Shown here piece by piece: positions 17,240-25,770 of a DNA stretch of 63,372 bases (positions within the stretch are counted from its first letter, which is position 1; each line of letters starts with the position of its first letter). The stretch is from an uncultured Collinsella sp. Its GTDB lineage: Bacteria; Actinomycetota; Coriobacteriia; Coriobacteriales; Coriobacteriaceae. The stretch covers positions 1-63,372 of the forward strand of contig CAUAEH010000006.1 of assembly GCA_958427975.1 (NCBI GenBank), read 5' to 3'. Made by a program: the position numbers and the translations under genes. The notes beneath the pieces were generated by a model. The model saw nothing but the letters and a program-made list of their open reading frames with translations. It ran no database searches and had not been told where the DNA came from.

Positions 17240-17926
17240 CTACAAATAAATCCCCTCACCAAGCTGCTTATGGAACTCGGCGTGATGGTCGCGTGCCCAG
17301 GTAAAGAGCGCCTGGTCAAAGTCGGTACGCGTGGCCGGGACGCCAAAGACGCCGGCAACTTCGACGCGTATAAACTCCAGTGCCGGCAGCTTGTTGATGG
17401 CAGTGAGGGCAAACGGGGACGAGGGCTCCTCGAACAGATAGCGGCTGCCTTGCAGCGCGTCGCAACTGGTGCACGTGTTGCCGAGCGACGGGGCTTTGGA
17501 GGCTCGCGCGCCTACGGGCTTGTAGCCGCAGCGCTTATGAAGGTAGTCGCGGATCTCGCCCGGTACGCAGCCAAGAGCGGGCACGATGGCGAGTGCGTTG
17601 GCGTTGGCCGTGTCGATGGCAATGTACCCGGCTTCGTTGGGCGCGTGCGCGATGGCGATGCTCTCGTCGTTATCGGTTCGATAGGGAATGCCGAAGGCCG
17701 CGACCGAGGTCTCTTTGTGACACTTCCAGCACTCGCGCTTGCCCAGTACTAGATATATATACGGCGCTGAGGGGTCGGATCGGTCAACACCGGGCAGCCA
17801 CTCGGCAAAGGGCTCGGGGTTGACGCCGCTGGGTACATACCAGATCTTCTTGGTCCGGTCCCATTTGGCGCCCAGCGCCTTGGCTTCTTCTTTGTGCGAA
17901 AAGGGGACATCGAGCTCGGTGCGCAT
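17240..17926 (-). CDS. DUF5710-containing protein
   Basis: The N-terminal 45 residues (LDVPFSHKEEAKALGAKWD, KKIWYVPSG) match DUF5710, a short module found at the ends of primases, topoisomerases and other DNA-handling proteins. The remaining 180 residues are unrecognised and contain CWKCH and CTSC cysteine pairs that could hold a zinc. The start at 17926 has an AAGGAG site. It converges with the zinc-ribbon gene. The role is unknown; a nucleic-acid link is inferred only from the domain. Confidence 0.7.
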   Translation of the reverse strand: MRTELDVPFSHKEEAKALGAKWDRTKKIWYVPSGVNPEPFAEWLPGVDRSDPSAPYIYLVLGKRECWKCHKETSVAAFGIPYRTDNDESIAIAHAPNEAGYIAIDTANANALAIVPALGCVPGEIRDYLHKRCGYKPVGARASKAPSLGNTCTSCDALQGSRYLFEEPSSPFALTAINKLPALEFIRVEVAGVFGVPATRTDFDQALFTWARDHHAEFHKQLGEGIYL

Positions 17927-18111
17927 GGCGGCTCCTTGGTGCTGCAGGTGCAAGTGGCCCAAGGATACCGCAGGGCGCAGACATCGCGGCGTTTTGCTGA
18001 GAAGTTGCGGTGCGGACTGATTGGTTATGCCGATGGATATATCGGCTAGTAGATGGTCGGCTTTTGGCTAGTTGGGCGGTTGGAACTGCCGGCGGATTTG
18101 GCGACATAAAA

Positions 18112-18144
18112 CAAAACAGCTCAGAGACATAGCCTCTGAGCTGT
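18112..18144 (-). terminator. terminator of tRNA-Val
   Basis: An 11-bp perfect stem (ACAGCTCAGAG with CTCTGAGCTGT) is followed on the minus strand by TTTTGTTTT, 8 bp past the tRNA CCA end. Confidence 0.85.
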
Positions 18145-18151
18145 GAACATT

Positions 18152-18226
18152 TGGTGGGCGTTAGAAGATTTGAACTTCTGACCTCTTCCGTGTCAGGGAA
18201 GCGCTCTCCCCCTGAGCTAAACGCCC
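18152..18226 (-). tRNA. tRNA-Val (anticodon GAC)
   Basis: The minus strand gives acceptor GGGCGTT paired with AACGCCC, D arm AGCTCAGGGGGAGAGC, anticodon stem CTTCC/GGAAG around CTGACAC, and T loop TTCAAAT. CCA is encoded. Confidence 0.95.
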
Positions 18227-18255
18227 GATCAAGGGTGCGCAAGCGCGCAAGGGAT

Positions 18256-18284
18256 AATATAACGGAGCCTGAACTCGGTGGCAA
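18256..18284 (-). promoter_or_regulatory. promoter of tRNA-Val
   Basis: On the minus strand TTGCCA (18279-18284) and TATATT (18256-18261) are separated by 17 bp, about 30 bp upstream of the tRNA. Confidence 0.65.
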
Positions 18285-18516
18285 GAACATTTTTAAAAAT
18301 CGCTTACATTGTGGAATTCGGGGACTTTGTCATATCCATTTCAAAAGAGCCTGCTGCCGCGATTTGGCTGTCGTATGAATGCAAGGCCATTGCGGTATCG
18401 AGCTATGGAAAGACGTCTGCGGAATTGTCCTACCGATAAGCAGACAAGCCTCCAGCTGGTGCCTTTGCCGTGGTAAGGTAAGCCGAATTGTTTCCAGGCT
18501 GTTTCGGGGGAGTGGA

Positions 18517-19539
18517 ATGAGCAAAGAGTGTGCCGAGCAGGTCGAAGGCGCAGGGGCTTCGGTGCCGATGACCGATATATCGAACATTGATGTGCCCGAG
18601 GGAACTGACGAGCTCAGCCGCAACACCCGCCGCGCCTGGCGCGACCGCCTCAACGATGCCCAGACGCGCAAGATGATCGTGGGTGTTTTCGCCACGCTGG
18701 TGGGCGGTTCGTTTTGGGGTTTCTCGGGTACCAGCGCGAGTTTTTTGTTCGATACCTACCATGTCGATACGCTGTGGCTTATGAGCATACGACAGATTCT
18801 CGCCGGCCTGCTCTTTATGGCTGTGGTTGTCACGCGCGACCGCGCACGCCTGGTCAAGCTTTGGACGACGCCCGCTGATCGCAAGCAGCTGCTGCTCTTT
18901 ACCGCTTTTGGCCTGCTCTTTAACCAGTTTTGTTATCTTTCAGCCGTGCGCCTGACCAATGCCGGAACCGCGACGGTGCTCCAGTGCCTGCAGCTGGTCA
19001 TCATTATGGGCTACGCCTGCGTGATCGACCATCGCATGCCTCGCGTGCGTGAGGCCGTTGGCATTGGGTTGGCCCTGGGCGGCACCTTTTTAATCGCTAC
19101 CGGCGGCGACCCTACCAGTCTGAGCATATCGCCGCTTGGCCTGGTCGCAGGCCTTATGTGTGCGGTTAGCGCCGCCTGTATGGCGGTGATTCCCGCCAAG
19201 ATTCTGTCCGAATACGGCAGCCCTATTGTTACGGGCTCGGCTATGCTTGCGGCGGGTGTCGTTTCGAGCGTCTTTGTGCAGCCGTGGGCTCATATGCCGG
19301 CCCTCGATACTGCTGCCGTCGAAGCGCTCGCGGTGTTTGTGATCGTGGGCTCTTTCCTGGCGTATATGCTCTATATGCAGGGCGTCAAGGATATCGGCTC
19401 GGTGCGTGCGAGCCTCATTGGAACTGTGGAGCCGGTTTCGGCGACCATCACCAGCGCCGTTATGCTGGGCACGGTGTTTTTGCCGACCGACCTTATCGGC
19501 TTTGCCATGATCATCGTGATGATGTTCCTCACGGTGTAG
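18517..19539 (+). CDS. EamA/DMT-family transporter
   Basis: A drug/metabolite transporter of 340 residues with about ten hydrophobic segments arranged as two EamA repeats (GVFATLVGGSFWGFSG opens the first; LGLVAGLMCAVSAACMAV opens the second). A hydrophilic N-terminal tail of about 55 residues precedes the membrane part, longer than usual. The start ATG follows GGGGGAG. It is a monocistronic unit between tRNA-Val and the DUF4012 gene. Substrate cannot be told from the sequence. Confidence 0.85.
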   Translation: MSKECAEQVEGAGASVPMTDISNIDVPEGTDELSRNTRRAWRDRLNDAQTRKMIVGVFATLVGGSFWGFSGTSASFLFDTYHVDTLWLMSIRQILAGLLFMAVVVTRDRARLVKLWTTPADRKQLLLFTAFGLLFNQFCYLSAVRLTNAGTATVLQCLQLVIIMGYACVIDHRMPRVREAVGIGLALGGTFLIATGGDPTSLSISPLGLVAGLMCAVSAACMAVIPAKILSEYGSPIVTGSAMLAAGVVSSVFVQPWAHMPALDTAAVEALAVFVIVGSFLAYMLYMQGVKDIGSVRASLIGTVEPVSATITSAVMLGTVFLPTDLIGFAMIIVMMFLTV

Positions 19540-19688
19540 CTGGCGCCTCCGCCAAGACAGAAAAGGTGTTGTGCCGCATTTTCGCCAATTGACGTCCGTG
19601 TCTGGAGTTTAGCTGTCGATGCTCAAAATGCCATAAACTAGTAACGTTATGGACTTTTTCATTGCGACTCAATTGCGAGGATTTCTTT

Positions 19689-22001
19689 ATGGCTGGTAAT
19701 CACTTTAAGGGCAGCGATAGCGGCCGTCCTGCAGTTCCGCCGCGTCCGAACGGGGCTGGTAAGGCCGGCACGCCGGGCGGCGCTGGACAGGGCGGTTCCG
19801 GTAAGCGCGTGTCCCCGGGCGAGACGGCGATGTTTACCGCTCTGTACGAGCAGTCTCAAAAGGCAAAAAAGACCGGCCGTGCAAGAGGGAATGTCTTTGC
19901 GGGCGGTGCAACCTCCGCGTCGCAGCCGAGTGGGGCTCCTTCGGTACCTGCGAACAACGCAGGTGCTGCCAACGCCGCGAATGCCGCCGGCAACGTTAAC
20001 GCCGGCAAGGCCGCCAACAATACTCCCTCTGCCGGTGGCGCGGGGCTTACGGGTAACCTCGGCACGATCTACACCGGCGCCTCCGAGACTGGCACGTTCG
20101 CCCGCCTGGATGATAGCGGTGCCGAGTTTGCGGGCTCGGGTTCCAAGGAAGATTATTACGATTTTGGTTTGAACTACGGTAGCGACGCTTCGTCGAGTTC
20201 GACCTCTGACGGTCTGATCCGTCATCGCCATCGCAAGGGCGAGCGCAAAAAGCGTCACACCGGCGCCATTATTGCCGCTGTAGTCGCGGTGCTTCTCGTT
20301 GCGTTTGGCGCAAGCGGCTTTATGCTGCTTAACTCGGCAAAGACCGTAAAGAGTGAAGCGAAGGAGGCTGTCGAGATCGTCAGTGGCCTTAAGGACAAGG
20401 TCACGTCGGGCGATTTTTCGACGCTGCCTGACGACGCGAAGAAGATCGATGAGCTCTGCAACAGCATGAAGGCGGAGACCTCGAGCCCGCTGTGGACGGC
20501 GGCTTCGTTTATCCCGGTGTATGGCAGTGACATCAACGCAGCCCGCACCATGATTGATGCCCTGTCCGATGTCTCGAGCAACGCGCTGGTTCCCATGGCC
20601 GATAACCTTTCGCAGGCTACGCCCGGCAAGCTGTTCCAGGACGGCATGATTAACGTGTCTGCGCTGCAGGCGGTCGCCGATTCGCTTTCCAGCAGCTCGA
20701 AGGTGTTCAAGAGCGCCAACGAGAAGGTCCAGGGCATTGGCGATACTCATATTTCCCAGGTGACCGAGCTGGTCGATAAGGCCAAGGACGGCTTTGCCAC
20801 CCTCAACGGTGCGGTCGACGCGGCGGAGAAGGTCGCCCCCGTCCTTCCCCAGATGCTCGGCGCCAACGGCCAGACGCGCAACTACCTTGTGTACGCCATG
20901 AACAACGTCGAGATTCGTGCCTGCGGCGGCTTTGGCGGTTCGCAGGGCCTGATTTCGGTCACCGACGGCCAGATGTCGATTGGCGAGTTTGTTCCCCGCA
21001 TTGGACTCAGTGAGGATGAGGCAGTCGAGAGCGTCGACGAAGAGGATGAGGCACTGTTCGGCAACCACAGTAACCTGTACAACTCGGGCAATACCTATTC
21101 GCCTGATTGGCCCCGCAACTCGCAGCGTGTCGCAGCCCTGTGGAAATCTCAATATGGTCAGGACGTTGATGGCGTCATCGGTATCGACCCGGTGTTCCTG
21201 CAGTATCTGCTGGGCCTGGTCGGTAACGTGTCGCTGCCCGACGGAACGGTTGTCGACGGCTCCAACGCCGCAAAGGTCCTCATGCACGATGTGTATTGGA
21301 ACTATCCGGTCGAGGAATCGGACGGCATCTTTGCGGCTGTTGCCAGCGCCGCCTTCGACAAGATTCTCGGTGGCATCGGTGACGTCGACGTTACAAAGCT
21401 TGTCGGTGCATTCGAGCGCGGTGCCGAAGAGGGCCGTCTGATTGCTTGGATGAGAAACGATGATGAGCAGAATGCCATCAAAGAGACGGGCATTGACGCT
21501 TCGCTGCCCGATCCGGATGACCCGAGTGCCGATCCTGTTGCCGGCGTTTACTTTAACAACCTGAGCTTCTCCAAGCTCGACTGGTATCTGAACGCCGACA
21601 CGCAGATCGGCCAGGGCATCAAGAACGGCGACGGCACGTGCTCGTATCGCATCACCGTTACTCTGACGAACATCATGACGCAGGAGGAGGCAGGCAAGCT
21701 GCCCGACTACGTTGCGGCGAGCGCACCCGATGCCGCGCGTGACGACGAACGCCTGAATGTCTCGTTGTTTGCCCCGACGGGCGGCAACATCAGTGACCTT
21801 ACGGTTGAGGGCACACAGTTTGGTCTTGGCGCCGCTACGTGGCATGGAATCCCCTTCTATTCGGGCACCGTTGACCTGCATGCTGGCGAGACGACGACGA
21901 TCACGTATACGCTGACCACGTCGGCCGAGGCGGGGGACAAGCCGCTTACGCTGCGTCAGACTCCTACATGCCAGGCGGCTCGCGACAGCGCGTCGGCGTA
22001 G
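19689..22001 (+). CDS. DUF4012 membrane-anchored extracellular protein
   Basis: The 770-aa product has a long Gly/Ala/Asn-rich, low-complexity cytoplasmic N-terminus (about residues 1-185), a basic RHRHRKGERKKRHT stretch, one transmembrane helix (GAIIAAVVAVLLVAFGASGF, about 195-215), then a large extracytoplasmic part matching DUF4012. Actinobacterial members often lie near exopolysaccharide or envelope genes; glmM follows here. ATG at 19689 is preferred over an upstream frame start because of GAGGA and the conserved MAGNHFKGS start. Enzymatic activity is unknown. Confidence 0.8.
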   Translation: MAGNHFKGSDSGRPAVPPRPNGAGKAGTPGGAGQGGSGKRVSPGETAMFTALYEQSQKAKKTGRARGNVFAGGATSASQPSGAPSVPANNAGAANAANAAGNVNAGKAANNTPSAGGAGLTGNLGTIYTGASETGTFARLDDSGAEFAGSGSKEDYYDFGLNYGSDASSSSTSDGLIRHRHRKGERKKRHTGAIIAAVVAVLLVAFGASGFMLLNSAKTVKSEAKEAVEIVSGLKDKVTSGDFSTLPDDAKKIDELCNSMKAETSSPLWTAASFIPVYGSDINAARTMIDALSDVSSNALVPMADNLSQATPGKLFQDGMINVSALQAVADSLSSSSKVFKSANEKVQGIGDTHISQVTELVDKAKDGFATLNGAVDAAEKVAPVLPQMLGANGQTRNYLVYAMNNVEIRACGGFGGSQGLISVTDGQMSIGEFVPRIGLSEDEAVESVDEEDEALFGNHSNLYNSGNTYSPDWPRNSQRVAALWKSQYGQDVDGVIGIDPVFLQYLLGLVGNVSLPDGTVVDGSNAAKVLMHDVYWNYPVEESDGIFAAVASAAFDKILGGIGDVDVTKLVGAFERGAEEGRLIAWMRNDDEQNAIKETGIDASLPDPDDPSADPVAGVYFNNLSFSKLDWYLNADTQIGQGIKNGDGTCSYRITVTLTNIMTQEEAGKLPDYVAASAPDAARDDERLNVSLFAPTGGNISDLTVEGTQFGLGAATWHGIPFYSGTVDLHAGETTTITYTLTTSAEAGDKPLTLRQTPTCQAARDSASA

Positions 22002-22038
22002 GGTTTTTCTGGTAGCGCAGATAATCGAGTACCATTTT

Positions 22039-22071
22039 GGGGCGGACAGGCAATCTGTTCGCCCCTATTTT
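22039..22071 (+). terminator. hairpin in the glmM leader (terminator-like)
   Basis: GGGGCGGACAG pairs with CTGTTCGCCCC (11 bp, one G-T pair), followed by TATTTTG and then the glmM ribosome site. It may end DUF4012 transcripts or act as a leader hairpin. Confidence 0.5.
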
Positions 22072-22084
22072 GTAAGGAGAGCGC

Positions 22085-23416
22085 ATGAAGTACTTTGGCA
22101 CCGACGGCTTTCGCGGTGAGGCCAACGTTGGGCTGACGGTAGAGCACGCTTATAAGATTGGCCGTTTTGTGGGCTGGTATTACGGCGCCAACCGCGAGCG
22201 CAAGGCACGCGTGATCGTGGGCAAGGACACGCGTCGCTCGAGTTATATGTTTGAGGCGGCGCTGGTGAGCGGCCTGGTCGCGAGCGGTGCGGACGCCTAT
22301 ATGCTGCATGTGATCCCGACGCCGGGCGTAGCGCATCAGACTGTGGAAGGCTGCTTCGATTGCGGCATCATGATCAGCGCGAGCCACAACCCGTTTTGCG
22401 ATAACGGCATTAAGCTCGTCAACAGCGACGGCTTTAAGATGGACGAGGACGTACTGGAGCTCATCGAGGACTATATCGATGGCAAGAGCGAGGTGCCGCT
22501 GGCAACGGGCAACCACATCGGCGCCACGGTGGACTACATGCAGGGTCGCAACCGCTACATTGCTTCGCTCATCGCCAGCGCGAACTTTTCGCTGCAGGGC
22601 GTCAAGATCGGTATCGACTGCGCCAACGGCTCGGCATCCTCGGTGGCCAAGCCGGTGTTCGACGCACTGGGCGCCGATGTGCGCGTGATCAATGCCGCGC
22701 CCGACGGCTTTAACATCAATGTCGACTGCGGCTCTACGCATATTGAGCGCCTGCAGCGCCACGTGGTGGAGCAGGGCCTGGATGTGGGTTTTGCCTACGA
22801 TGGCGATGCCGACCGCTGCCTGGCCGTGGACGAGCGCGGCCGCGTGGTCGACGGTGACCAGATCCTGTACGTGTGCGGTGTGTACCTGAACAAGCACGGG
22901 CGACTCTCGGGCGGTACCGTGGTGCCGACGATTGCCAGCAACTTTGGCCTGGTCAAGTCGCTGGAGCTTGCCGGTCTGAGCGCCGTGACCAGCGGTGTGG
23001 GCGACCGTCACGTGTATGCCAAGATGCGCGAGGGCGGCTACAGCCTGGGCGGCGAGCAGACGGGCCATACGATCTTTGGCGATATCGAGCGCACGGGCGA
23101 CGGCATTATGACCTCGCTGCGCGTGATGGAAGTGATTCGTGCCGAGCGCGAGACGCTCTCGCAGCTCACGGCTCCGTGCAAGCTGCTGCCACAGGCGCAG
23201 GTGGCCGTGCACGTGGCGGACAAGGACGCCGCGCTCGAGAATATGGGCGTGCAGAACGCCATCGCCGAGGCCGAGGCTGCGCTGGCAGGCGAGGGCCGCG
23301 TGCTCGTGCGCAAGAGTGGAACCGAGTCGGTTATCCGCGTGCTGGCCGAGGCGCCCGACCAAGCATCCGCCGATGCCGCCATGAAGCGCATCGCCAACGC
23401 GCTCGAGGCTTTATAG
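22085..23416 (+). CDS. glmM: phosphoglucosamine mutase
   Basis: Interconverts glucosamine 6-phosphate and 1-phosphate on the way to UDP-GlcNAc for peptidoglycan. Visible are the N-terminal KYFGTDGFRG, the phosphoserine loop ISASHNP (Ser100), the metal loop DGDADR (239-244), the sugar loop GGEQTGH, and the C-terminal phosphate-binding RKSGTES. At 443 residues it is full length. A TAAGGAGAG site precedes the ATG. The upstream hairpin at 22039 separates it from the DUF4012 gene. Confidence 0.95.
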   Translation: MKYFGTDGFRGEANVGLTVEHAYKIGRFVGWYYGANRERKARVIVGKDTRRSSYMFEAALVSGLVASGADAYMLHVIPTPGVAHQTVEGCFDCGIMISASHNPFCDNGIKLVNSDGFKMDEDVLELIEDYIDGKSEVPLATGNHIGATVDYMQGRNRYIASLIASANFSLQGVKIGIDCANGSASSVAKPVFDALGADVRVINAAPDGFNINVDCGSTHIERLQRHVVEQGLDVGFAYDGDADRCLAVDERGRVVDGDQILYVCGVYLNKHGRLSGGTVVPTIASNFGLVKSLELAGLSAVTSGVGDRHVYAKMREGGYSLGGEQTGHTIFGDIERTGDGIMTSLRVMEVIRAERETLSQLTAPCKLLPQAQVAVHVADKDAALENMGVQNAIAEAEAALAGEGRVLVRKSGTESVIRVLAEAPDQASADAAMKRIANALEAL

Positions 23417-23556
23417 CTACGCGGTTTTACCAAACCGCGTAGCTGCTCGACGCTGCAAACGGCCCCAAGCGGCAATCTGACGTTCAATTTCAAGGGCGCG
23501 ACCAGAAGGTCAGCGCCCTTTCATTTCACGTCACCTTGCTCGCTTGGGGCCGTTTT
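23415..23556. repeat. two palindromes after glmM
   Basis: A perfect 13-bp stem at 23415-23444 (AGCTACGCGGTTT and complement) is followed by a nested palindrome. Its outer arms AAACGGCCCCAAGCG (23458-23472) and complement (23541-23555) enclose AAGGGCGC/GCGCCCTT. The second may serve as a glmM terminator (GGCCGTTTTC). Confidence 0.7.
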
Positions 23557-23616
23557 CGCTGACGTTGCCAAGACATTAGCGTCAACGAACTAGTCATTGG
23601 GTACCTAGTTATTGGG

Positions 23617-23660
23617 TGAAAAAAGGGGACGCTGCGGATTGGTTCCGCGGCGTCCCCTTT
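23617..23660 (-). terminator. terminator of the M32 carboxypeptidase gene
   Basis: AAAGGGGACGCTGCGGA pairs with TCCGCGGCGTCCCCTTT around a short loop. On the minus strand it ends in TTTTTT, 23 bp past the stop. Confidence 0.85.
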
Positions 23661-23682
23661 GCGTTGGCGTGTCGGTTATGCC

Positions 23683-25266
23683 TTACAGCTCGTAGAGCGT
23701 GGTGAACTTGTCTTGGAGGTAGCTGCAGTAGTAGCGGGCATCGAACGCCATGCCGCACGCGCCCTTGATGAGCTCCGGCGCGTCCTTGGCGCGGCCCCAC
23801 TGCCAAATGTGCTCGCCCAGCCAGGCACGGACGGGCGCCAGATCGCCGTTCGCGCAAGCACCGGTAAGGTCGACGCCGTCGCGGCACATGGCCGGCACGA
23901 ACATGGCGTCGTAGGCGCTGCCCAGCGCATAGGTGGGGAAGTAGCCAAACGAGCCACCGCTCCAGTGCGTATCCTGCAGACAGCCGTGCGTGTCGTCGGG
24001 AACGGGAATGCCCAGGTACTCGTCCATAAAGCGATTCCAAAGCGCGGGGATGTCCTTGGCCATGGCCTCGCCGGCAAACAGCATGCGCTCGATCTGGTAG
24101 CGCACCATAACGTGCAGCGGATAGGTGAGCTCATCGGCCTCGGTGCGGATCAACGAAGGCTGCGCGATGTTCACGGCGTGGTAGAGCGTGTCCTCGTCGA
24201 CGTCGCCGTAGACCTCGGGTGCGTGGCGGCGCAGCACCTCGAGCAGCGGTCCCATAAAGGCACGGCTGCGGCCCACGGTGTTCTCAAAGAAGCGGCTCTG
24301 GCTCTCGTGGATGCCCATGGAGGTGCCGCCCTCCAGGCAGGTGCGCGCATAGGAGGGATTGACGCCCAGCTCGTACATAGTGTGCCCCGCCTCGTGGATG
24401 ATGCTGTAGACGTTGGAGATGCAATCGTCCTCGTAGATGTGTGTCGCGATGCGCGCGTCACCTACGGCAAAGCCCTCGCTAAACGGGTGCTCGGTAAAGG
24501 CAAGCGTGGTGTCGTCCAGGTTCAGGCCGACGAGCTTCATCAGGTCGAAGCTCATGGCGCGCTGGGCGGCCTCGGGCACGCGGGCGTGCAAAAAGTCGGC
24601 ATCGGGCTGCTGGCCGTGCTCGCCGATGGCGTGCACGAGCGGCACGACCGTGGCCTTGACCTCCTCGCAAAACGCGTCGAAGCTCTTGGCGGAAAGGCCG
24701 CGCTCGTACTGGTCGAGCCAAACGTCGTATGGGTCGCGCTTGGGGTCCATGAGTTCGGCCTGATGCTTAAGTTGGGCGACGATTCTATCCACATAGGGCT
24801 CAAAGCTCGCCCAGTCGTTGGCCGTCTTGGCCTTGTGCCACACGGCGTCGGCCTCGCAGGTGAGCCTGGTCCAGGCTTCGGCCTCCTCGGTAGGAATAAC
24901 GCTTGCCTCGCGCTGGTCGCGGCCGAGCACGCGGATCTCGTCGAGCAGCTGCGGGTCGTCGATTTTGCCGCCTGCAACCGTCTCGCGCGCTAACGAGCGT
25001 ACGAGCTCAACGGACTTCTCGCTGGTCAGTAGCTTGTGATGTTCGCCGGCAAGCGTGCCCATGGCGTCGGCACGGGCGGCAGCGCCGTTGGCAGGAGCAA
25101 TCGTCGCTCCATCGAACTCGGCAATCTTGAGCAGGTACTCGCGAGTCCACAGCTTGCCCTCGAGTTTGCGGAACTTTTTGACGGCCTTGTCGACTTTAGC
25201 GGCCTTGACGCCCTTGGCGGCCTTTGCCACGGCGGCCTTGGCCTTCTTATCGAGTTTCTTTCCCAT
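23683..25266 (-). CDS. M32-family metallocarboxypeptidase
   Basis: A zinc carboxypeptidase of the Taq/Pfu type that removes C-terminal residues. The HEXXH motif is HEAGH (residues 291-295), and the third ligand region GIHESQSRFFEN supplies Glu321. DDCISNVYSIIHEAGHTMYE and the C-terminal GSFGYFPTYALGSAYD are diagnostic. The first 35 residues are an unusual Lys/Ala-rich tail not found in typical family members; the body then begins at KLWTREYLLKIAEFDGA. Start is ATG at 25266. It is monocistronic and divergent from the pheS leader. Confidence 0.92.
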   Translation of the reverse strand: MGKKLDKKAKAAVAKAAKGVKAAKVDKAVKKFRKLEGKLWTREYLLKIAEFDGATIAPANGAAARADAMGTLAGEHHKLLTSEKSVELVRSLARETVAGGKIDDPQLLDEIRVLGRDQREASVIPTEEAEAWTRLTCEADAVWHKAKTANDWASFEPYVDRIVAQLKHQAELMDPKRDPYDVWLDQYERGLSAKSFDAFCEEVKATVVPLVHAIGEHGQQPDADFLHARVPEAAQRAMSFDLMKLVGLNLDDTTLAFTEHPFSEGFAVGDARIATHIYEDDCISNVYSIIHEAGHTMYELGVNPSYARTCLEGGTSMGIHESQSRFFENTVGRSRAFMGPLLEVLRRHAPEVYGDVDEDTLYHAVNIAQPSLIRTEADELTYPLHVMVRYQIERMLFAGEAMAKDIPALWNRFMDEYLGIPVPDDTHGCLQDTHWSGGSFGYFPTYALGSAYDAMFVPAMCRDGVDLTGACANGDLAPVRAWLGEHIWQWGRAKDAPELIKGACGMAFDARYYCSYLQDKFTTLYEL

Positions 25267-25399
25267 ACCGTATCCTTAATCTCGCAGGCCGAGCGCCGCA
25301 GGCGGGTGCGCGGCCAGTTTGCACAGCTACCTGCCTTGTACCCAGCGCGAACAAAACGGAACGCGGCGATGCGCTCGCGAAATGTGTTATCCTATAGCC

Positions 25400-25690
25400 C
25401 AATGCGTTGACGGAGAGGGTTTTGCCCGCCGCGTCGCCGGCAAGAGAGGGAAGGTCATGGGCTGCAAGCCTTCCTGCGGTGGCAAGGGCCAAGCGTTCAC
25501 TCCCGAGCAGCGACCTCAACGGGCACGCGGCCAGTGGCAGCAAAGTCCCAGTAGGGAAGCCGTGAGCCTCGCGACAAGAGGCACAGAGTGGGCGCGGCGG
25601 GCCAGACATCCGCCGGGTCAAACAAGGTGGTACCGCGGAATTCAACCGTCCTTGGGCAATGCACATGCCCGAGGGCGGTTTTTTGTTACC
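25400..25690 (+). promoter_or_regulatory. T-box riboswitch (tRNA-Phe-sensing) upstream of pheS
   Basis: The T-box AGGTGGTACCGCGG (25625-25638) is unmistakable. A perfect 15-bp terminator stem (25644-25658 with 25666-25680) and a T run follow. A stem I-like region with AGAGAGG lies around 25430-25510, and TTC at 25496-25498 is a candidate Phe specifier. Uncharged tRNA-Phe should stabilise the antiterminator and permit pheST transcription. Confidence 0.88.
25644..25687 (+). terminator. T-box-controlled terminator before pheS
   Basis: Fifteen base pairs (AACCGTCCTTGGGCA and complement with two G-T pairs), loop ATGCACA, then TTTTTT. Its 5' arm lies just after the T-box, so an alternative antiterminator is possible. 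Confidence 0.88.
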
Positions 25691-25770
25691 GAACCGGGCC
25701 GCGTTTTCGCAACGTCAGACGGCGGCAGCCGCCTTGGCAAGCGGGGAACGCGAGAGACGAAAGGGAAGAC

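Noticed and set aside
13438..18226. Integrated prophage or genomic island ending at tRNA-Val
   Set aside because: No integrase, structural phage genes or direct repeat of the tRNA-Val end was found; the genes look accessory but no element boundaries are visible.
25588..25770. N-terminal extension of pheS
   Set aside because: The extended frame reads through the T-box and terminator; the ATG at 25771 has a ribosome site and the family-standard N-terminus.
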